From DASQDN01 sp035630195 (lineage in GTDB: Bacteria > Acidobacteriota > Terriglobia > Bryobacterales > Bryobacteraceae), in contig DASQLD010000569.1 of assembly GCA_035630195.1 (NCBI GenBank), positions 1 to 11,730 of the forward strand: 11,730 nucleotides of DNA, given 5' to 3'. The notes beneath the pieces were generated by a model. It did not search any database. It worked only from the letters and a program-made list of their open reading frames with translations, and was not told the DNA's origin. This document shows positions 7,916 through 11,730 of this stretch, in pieces; the first letter of the stretch is position 1; each line of letters begins with the position of its first letter. The position numbers were made by a program, and so were the translations under genes.

Positions 7916-8746
7916 TCAATCAGCGATCGAGATCGAAGGACCCTTGGAAGCGGGGTTCTTTTCGAGACTCGCAATCACGCGCTCCGCGAGATCGAAGAAG
8001 TGCTTCGCCCTGCCTCCGTCTTCAAGAGTGACAGGCTTACCTCTATCTCCCCCGATGCGAATCTCCGGATCGAGGGGCAATTCGCCGAGGAACGGAACCT
8101 GCATGGCCTCGGCTGTTCGTTTGCCCCCGCCTTGGCCGAAGACATCGATCCTTTGAGATGTTTCGGGAACCACCATGTAGCTCATGTTCTCAACGATCCC
8201 GAGTACATTGACGCGAAGCTGTTGAAACATGATTACTGCCTTTCGGGCATCCTCCAACGACACCTCGGACGGTGTCGTGACAACAAGGGCGCCAGTGACC
8301 GGAGCTGTCTGCATCAAAGAGAGCTGGACGTCGCCTGTTCCGGGCGGAAGATCGATGACGAGATACTCGAGGTCAACCCAGTCGACACCGCGGAGAAATT
8401 GCTGAACGACGCTATTTAACATGGGCCCCCGCCAAATCAGAGGCTTGTCGCCGGGGCTTAGAAAGCCCATCGACATCAACTGGATGCCATGCTGCTCCAG
8501 CGGTTGAATCCGATCTCCAGGTCCACCTCGCGGAGCTTCACGAATGCCCATCATCAGCGGTACATTTGGGCCGTACACATCGGCGTCGAGCAGCCCTGTC
8601 TTATGCCCAAGCCTGGAAAGAGCAATTGCCAGATTGACCGCGACCGTCGTCTTTCCAACGCCACCCTTGCCAGACCCGACAGCAATCAGCTTCTTGACAC
8701 CCGCTATCGGCAGCTTTGGCTGTTCAGCGGGAGAGTTTGGACCCAT
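7916..8746 (-). CDS. mrp: Mrp/ApbC/NBP35-family P-loop ATPase lacking the CxxC motif
   Basis: A 276-residue deviant-Walker ATPase of the Mrp family, whose usual members bind and transfer Fe-S clusters. Motifs: GSGKGGVGKTT (24-34, with signature Lys27 and Lys32), DADVYGPNVPLMMG (54-67), MSMGFLSPGDKPLIWRGPM (91-109), YLVIDLPPGTGD (128-139), TPSEVSLEDARKA (158-170) and GIVENMSYM (183-191). In typical members ENMSY is followed by a CPxCG sequence. Here the equivalent positions are Val193 and Thr196, so the cluster-binding cysteines are absent, while the following RIDVFGQGGG is conserved. The N-terminal MIP18/DUF59 domain found in many bacterial Mrp proteins is also missing; only about 20 residues precede the P-loop. 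The ATG at 8744-8746 is the first start after the upstream gene and has no clear ribosome binding site. It lies 20 bases after the small hydrolase-like gene. Confidence 0.9.
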   Translation of the reverse strand: MGPNSPAEQPKLPIAGVKKLIAVGSGKGGVGKTTVAVNLAIALSRLGHKTGLLDADVYGPNVPLMMGIREAPRGGPGDRIQPLEQHGIQLMSMGFLSPGDKPLIWRGPMLNSVVQQFLRGVDWVDLEYLVIDLPPGTGDVQLSLMQTAPVTGALVVTTPSEVSLEDARKAVIMFQQLRVNVLGIVENMSYMVVPETSQRIDVFGQGGGKRTAEAMQVPFLGELPLDPEIRIGGDRGKPVTLEDGGRAKHFFDLAERVIASLEKNPASKGPSISIAD

Positions 8747-8766
8747 GCTGTCGATGGTATCAGCCG

Positions 8767-9366
8767 CTACTTCGCGGACTGACTCAACTGTCCATCGAGT
8801 TCTACCACCGAGATCGTTAAATCTGCCTTTGCTTGAACGGACTTAATGCCGGACGGAGCGGAGTACGGCTTCGAGCCCACTACAACCACGCCGTCGAAAA
8901 GCAATTTATTCTGACCATTCGTATTGGTGAGCAGAATCGGTTCGAGCGTGTTCGCGTCTCCTGCGACGATGGCGCGTTTCACGAAGCGCTTTTGATCGCC
9001 AAGCAGAAACGCCTCGGGCCCACCGCCATATCTCAGGAAGGAAACAAGCTCGCGAATGGCGGCGGCGTCACTGGTTTTCATCCGCAGGACGATATATCCC
9101 TTCTGCATGAGATCGGGATGAACTTGAGACTTGCCGGTAAGTAAGATGAGCGCGCCGTTGCCTTGCGTAGGCTCACGAGGCTTCAGATATTCCATCTCGA
9201 CTTTATGGGTTTTGTCGTAGACGGCCCAGCCAGTAATGCGCTCGTACGGTCCTGCCGAGCCGAAAGCCTTTCCCTTCTCGATGTCCTGACGCTGGTCGAC
9301 GTAAACGTGCTCCAATGTGGCGAAGCAAAGTGTGGCTAAGATCAATCCGAGAGCGGCAGCTCGCAT
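8767..9366 (-). CDS. Exported small protein resembling a truncated alpha/beta hydrolase (Abhydrolase_10-like)
   Basis: A 199-residue protein of unknown function. It begins with a signal peptide (MRAAALGLILATLCFA, hydrophobic from 3 to 16). Residues 31-45 (KGKAFGSAGPYERIT), the LKPREPTQGNGALILL segment (61-76), the stretch GGGPEAFLLGDQKRFVKRAI (114-133) and LFDGVVVVG (156-164) recall the large exported 'alpha/beta hydrolase domain-containing' proteins (Abhydrolase_10 type). Those are usually about 450 residues or more. At the place where they carry a GxSQSGR nucleophile elbow, this protein reads GDANTLE (136-142), so no catalytic serine is present, and the C-terminal half is missing. I infer a non-catalytic, shortened relative, possibly a binding protein. 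The family link is from memory of the motif pattern. The start at 9364-9366 lacks a clear ribosome binding site, and the gene is followed 20 bases later by mrp. Confidence 0.65.
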   Translation of the reverse strand: MRAAALGLILATLCFATLEHVYVDQRQDIEKGKAFGSAGPYERITGWAVYDKTHKVEMEYLKPREPTQGNGALILLTGKSQVHPDLMQKGYIVLRMKTSDAAAIRELVSFLRYGGGPEAFLLGDQKRFVKRAIVAGDANTLEPILLTNTNGQNKLLFDGVVVVGSKPYSAPSGIKSVQAKADLTISVVELDGQLSQSAK

Positions 9367-9388
9367 TTAACCATTACATCAAAGTGGG

Positions 9389-9423
9389 GCGGAATTGTAT
9401 TCCGCAGCCGATTTGTAATCGGC
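9389..9423. repeat. Tandem pair of perfect 7-bp palindromes with identical TGT loops
   Basis: Bases 9389-9405 read GCGGAAT-TGT-ATTCCGC and bases 9407-9423 read GCCGATT-TGT-AATCGGC, separated by a single A. Each is a perfect 7-bp inverted repeat around the same three-base loop. The regularity suggests a REP/BIME-like dispersed repeat or a structured RNA element and not chance, but copy number in the genome cannot be seen from this window. Confidence 0.7.
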
Positions 9424-9425
9424 AT

Positions 9426-9477
9426 GCTTCCCCGACCCGATACTTTCGGTCGGTGCGTGCGGGTCGCACGCCGAAGC
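9426..9477. repeat. Two further hairpins enclosed by GCTTC/GAAGC arms
   Basis: CCGACC (9432-9437) pairs with GGTCGG (9448-9453) over a 10-base loop. GCGTGC (9455-9460) pairs with GCACGC (9466-9471) over GGGTC. Outside both, GCTTC (9426-9430) pairs with GAAGC (9473-9477), so the whole can form a three-way junction. This is the right half of the structured gap at 9389-9477. Stems are short and were found by eye, so the exact fold is uncertain. Confidence 0.5.
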
Positions 9478-9489
9478 TACGGGGCCGAT

Positions 9490-10749
9490 TCAGAAGGGCA
9501 GACTGAAACTGAACTTCGATCCGCCCCCGACTTGGGGCTCTACCCAGATCCGGCCATTGTGGCGTTCGACGATTCGCTTGCAGATCGCTAATCCCATGCC
9601 CGTTCCCGGCAATTCCCTGCCGTGCAGGCGCTTGAATATACCGAAGATACGCTCGCTGTACTGAGGGTCGATTCCTATGCCGTTGTCAGCCACGCTGATG
9701 ATCCATTCATCGGGAGTCTCCTGGGCGGAAATCTCGATCTTTGGCGGAGCATCAGACTTGTACTTGATTGCGTTCCCAATGAGGTTCTGGAATACCTGGG
9801 TCAATTGAATTTCGTCACCCGGCACGACCGGCAGAGGCCCTTTGACGATCTCAGCGTGATTTTCTTTGATCGTGAGTGTCAGGTTCATCAGCGCGCTCTG
9901 GACAACGGAATCGAGGTTCGCGGGTACTAGCGGCCGATCCTTCGACTCCGTGACTCTGGAATAAGCAAGCATATCGTTTAAGAGCGTGTGCATGCGCGTA
10001 ACGCCGCCAACCATATACTCGATAAACTCATCAGCGTCCTTGTCGAGCTTTCCGTGATATCGGCGCGCCAGCAGTTGCGCATAACTAGCCACCGTTCGTA
10101 GAGGCTCCTGGAGATCGTGAGAAGCTACGTAGGCGAATTGCCTGAGCTCCTCGTTCATCCGCGAAAGTTCCCGTGTGCGTTCTTCCACGCGCAGCTCGAG
10201 TTTCTCATTGAGGCTCCGCGCATCGGCCTCGGCGCGCATCCGTTCGGAGATCTCCTGGCGCAGTTGTTCGTTTTTCTGCGCCAACGTGTCGCTGTTGCGC
10301 TTCAAAATGGCGTTCTTGCGCGATAAATCGACGAAGACCGCCACCTTGGAGCGCAAAACTTCAGGAACGATCGGCTTATAGAGATAGTCGACGGCTCCCA
10401 TGTAGTAGCCGCGAAACAGATGCTCTTCACTCTTTAGCGCAGTAAGGAAAATAATCGGCGTATCCTTCGACTGTTCCCGCTCGCGAATCATGGCTGCGGT
10501 CTCGAAGCCATCCATATCGGGCATTTTGACGTCGAGAAGAATCGCTGCGAAATCGTGTTCAAGACAGGCCCGGAGCGCCTCCTTCCCCGACTGGGCCTTG
10601 ATCAATTGCTGGCCCAGTCCATCGAGAACGGCTTCGAGCGCAACTAAGTTTTCCGCCTTATCATCAACCAGCAGGATCTTAACCGTATCCGGCTGGGGAA
10701 GTTCGGGCGTCATTGCTGCTACTGTAGCCACTCGATCATTGCCTTTCAT
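9490..10749 (-). CDS. REC-histidine kinase (single-chain receiver plus sensor kinase)
   Basis: A 419-residue cytoplasmic signalling kinase with no membrane segment. An N-terminal receiver domain (about 23-140) has Asp29/Asp30, phosphoacceptor Asp73 (in LLDVKMPDMDG), Thr103 and Lys125. A long coiled coil follows (about 143-205). The dimerisation/phosphotransfer domain has AYVASHDLQEPLR (206-218, with phosphorylated His211), of the phytochrome-like class. The ATP-binding domain has NLIGNAIKYK (322-331, Asn326), VADNGIGID (353-361) and GTGMGL (382-387). All residues for activity are present, so autophosphorylation controlled by the state of its own receiver is expected. The start at 10747-10749 overlaps the end of the upstream hybrid kinase by 14 bases, indicating translational coupling. 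Internal GTG (codon 7) or ATG (codon 13) could be the true start, as no strong ribosome binding site precedes the first ATG. Confidence 0.93.
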   Translation of the reverse strand: MKGNDRVATVAAMTPELPQPDTVKILLVDDKAENLVALEAVLDGLGQQLIKAQSGKEALRACLEHDFAAILLDVKMPDMDGFETAAMIREREQSKDTPIIFLTALKSEEHLFRGYYMGAVDYLYKPIVPEVLRSKVAVFVDLSRKNAILKRNSDTLAQKNEQLRQEISERMRAEADARSLNEKLELRVEERTRELSRMNEELRQFAYVASHDLQEPLRTVASYAQLLARRYHGKLDKDADEFIEYMVGGVTRMHTLLNDMLAYSRVTESKDRPLVPANLDSVVQSALMNLTLTIKENHAEIVKGPLPVVPGDEIQLTQVFQNLIGNAIKYKSDAPPKIEISAQETPDEWIISVADNGIGIDPQYSERIFGIFKRLHGRELPGTGMGLAICKRIVERHNGRIWVEPQVGGGSKFSFSLPF

Positions 10750-11730
10750 GCGCGCCTGCAGCTTCGGCGGTAGGCTGAGTGTTTACTTGGGGCAACCAAA
10801 CACGAAGCAGGGCGACGAGTTCTTCCAGAACGACCGGCTTCGGGATGTAGTCCGAGGCTCCGGAGTCGATGCATTTCTCCCGATCTCCTTTCATCGCCTT
10901 AGCCGTTAGAGCGATGATCGGGAGATTTCGGAACTGCGGCAACGCTCGAATAGCGCGCGTAGTCTCGTACCCGTCCATACCCGGCATCATGATGTCCATC
11001 AACACTAGATTGATCTCATCATTTTGTTTGAGCATCTCTATTCCGGCCTTCCCGCTCTCCGCGTGCAAGACAGATAGCTTGTGCTTCTCTAACCCGCTGG
11101 TTAACGCGAAAATGTTGCGGACGTCGTCATCAATGATCAACACCTTGCCGCCAGTTAAGATGGCGTCTTTCTGTCGTGCTTCCGCGATGATCTGTTTCTG
11201 TTGATCGGTAAGGTCCTCCTCACGGCGATTTAGGAATACAGCGGTCTCCTCGAGAAGGCGTTCCTTGGTCTGCACTCCTTTCACAATCGCATGCTCGGCG
11301 ACCCGCCGCAGTTCCATCTCTTCCTCGCGGTCAAGTCCTGCCTCTGCGTAGACGATAGTTGGAAGCTCCGTCCGTCCCGGCTGTTTCTTGATTTTTTCAA
11401 CCAGTTCCGGAACGGTCATGTCATCGATCGGAGGCGAGATCACAGCGCAATCGAACTCCGTGTTCTGGGCTTGCTGGATCGCGTCTTCAGCCGTGGCTAC
11501 TGCAGTGGTTAGGACGCCTCCATTGTCCCCGATCAATTCCGTGGTGGCCTTGCGACGCTGCTCGTCGGAGTCAACCAGAAGCAACAGGTGCGCGGACTCC
11601 CGGACAGATCTCTGAATCTTGTCGAAAGTCTCCCGCAAGGCCCCCGCGTCCTGCGTCTTCTCCATATACGACTCGGCGCCGAGGGCCAATCCTCGACGAT
11701 AATCCTCATCTACGGATATGACGTGCACGG
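10736..11730 (-). CDS. C-terminal multi-receiver part of a hybrid histidine kinase (5' end outside window)
   Basis: The frame is open to the window edge. The first visible codons (VHVISVDEDYRRGLALGAESYMEK) are the end of a receiver domain, so the GTG at 11726-11728 is internal and the real start lies beyond 11730. About 330 residues are visible, numbered from that GTG. They include the tail of receiver 1 (to about 37); receiver 2 (about 47-167), with acidic residues in LLLLVDSDE but Ser98 where the phosphoacceptor Asp is expected (DCAVISPP); a charged linker (168-193); and receiver 3 (about 195-313), fully canonical with DDD 200-202, phosphoacceptor Asp245 in LVLMDIMMPGMDGYE, Thr275 and Lys297 in YIPKP. 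The kinase core must lie upstream. The last codons overlap the next kinase gene by 14 bases, so the two proteins probably act in one phosphorelay. Confidence 0.9.
   Translation of the reverse strand, partial: VHVISVDEDYRRGLALGAESYMEKTQDAGALRETFDKIQRSVRESAHLLLLVDSDEQRRKATTELIGDNGGVLTTAVATAEDAIQQAQNTEFDCAVISPPIDDMTVPELVEKIKKQPGRTELPTIVYAEAGLDREEEMELRRVAEHAIVKGVQTKERLLEETAVFLNRREEDLTDQQKQIIAEARQKDAILTGGKVLIIDDDVRNIFALTSGLEKHKLSVLHAESGKAGIEMLKQNDEINLVLMDIMMPGMDGYETTRAIRALPQFRNLPIIALTAKAMKGDREKCIDSGASDYIPKPVVLEELVALLRVWLPQVNTQPTAEAAGAHERQ

Larger units (their letters stand above)
9367..9489. other. 123-base non-coding gap filled with inverted repeats
   Basis: This is the largest gap between genes in the window. 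I see no open reading frame of substance. Apart from about 20 bases next to the downstream gene, nearly all of it can fold: two adjacent perfect 7-bp hairpins (9389-9423), then a bracketed pair of 6-bp hairpins (9426-9477). No run of T follows any stem on either strand, so it is not a standard intrinsic terminator. It lies between the REC-kinase gene and the small exported protein, both on the minus strand, so it would be in an mRNA leader or an intercistronic region. Confidence 0.6.

Noticed and set aside
9432..9471. Rho-independent terminator
   Set aside because: Stems are present but no T-run follows on either strand, so a standard intrinsic terminator is not supported.
1..11730. CRISPR array, tRNA, rRNA, insertion sequence, prophage or defence island
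   Set aside because: No regularly spaced direct repeats, cloverleaf sequences, transposase or integrase motifs, or recognised defence domains were seen; almost all sequence is covered by ordinary genes.

Overview
The window reads as ordinary bacterial chromosome, densely packed, with moderate to high GC and very short gaps between genes. The mix of genes suggests a soil-type bacterium with a Gram-negative style envelope. It contains an exported M20 peptidase with a lipoprotein signal, a periplasmic-looking mutarotase, a truncated relative of the large exported alpha/beta-hydrolase family (Abhydrolase_10-like) common in Acidobacteriota, and multi-receiver hybrid kinases. I think Acidobacteriota (Solibacter/Bryobacter-like) is most likely, but that is recognition from memory and not a search result.

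Layout from left to right. (1) 1-924, minus: aldose 1-epimerase, cut by the window edge at its 3' end. (2) 977-1843, plus: YihY-family six-helix membrane protein, divergent from the epimerase. (3) 1840-4308, minus: FtsK/SpoIIIE DNA translocase, convergent with the YihY gene so that the two stop codons overlap. (4) 4339-5169, minus: undecaprenyl-diphosphatase UppP, 30 bases upstream of ftsK. A perfect TATAAT lies across the uppP stop codon. (5) 5230-6654, plus: pyruvate kinase. (6) 6651-7901, plus: M20 amidohydrolase with a lipobox, joined to the kinase gene by a 4-base GTGA overlap. (7) 7916-8746, minus: Mrp/ApbC-type P-loop ATPase without the usual CxxC pair. (8) 8767-9366, minus: small exported protein that looks like a shortened alpha/beta hydrolase without a nucleophile. 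(9) 9367-9489: a non-coding gap filled with back-to-back hairpins. (10) 9490-10749, minus: single-chain REC-histidine kinase. (11) 10736-11730, minus: C-terminal part of a multi-receiver hybrid kinase that continues beyond the window.

The genes fall into a few units. Cell-envelope and division functions sit together (uppP and ftsK), and central metabolism is paired with an exported hydrolase (pyk and M20). The right end carries a phosphorelay pair whose genes overlap by 14 bases. The small hydrolase-like gene and mrp lie 20 bases apart on the same strand, downstream of the phosphorelay genes but separated from them by the hairpin region.

I found no CRISPR array, tRNA, rRNA, insertion sequence, phage gene or recognisable defence system. 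The most interesting items are the hairpin array at 9389-9477, the Mrp protein with its cysteine pair replaced, and the degenerate mini-hydrolase beside it. None of these amounts to a demonstrated new system.
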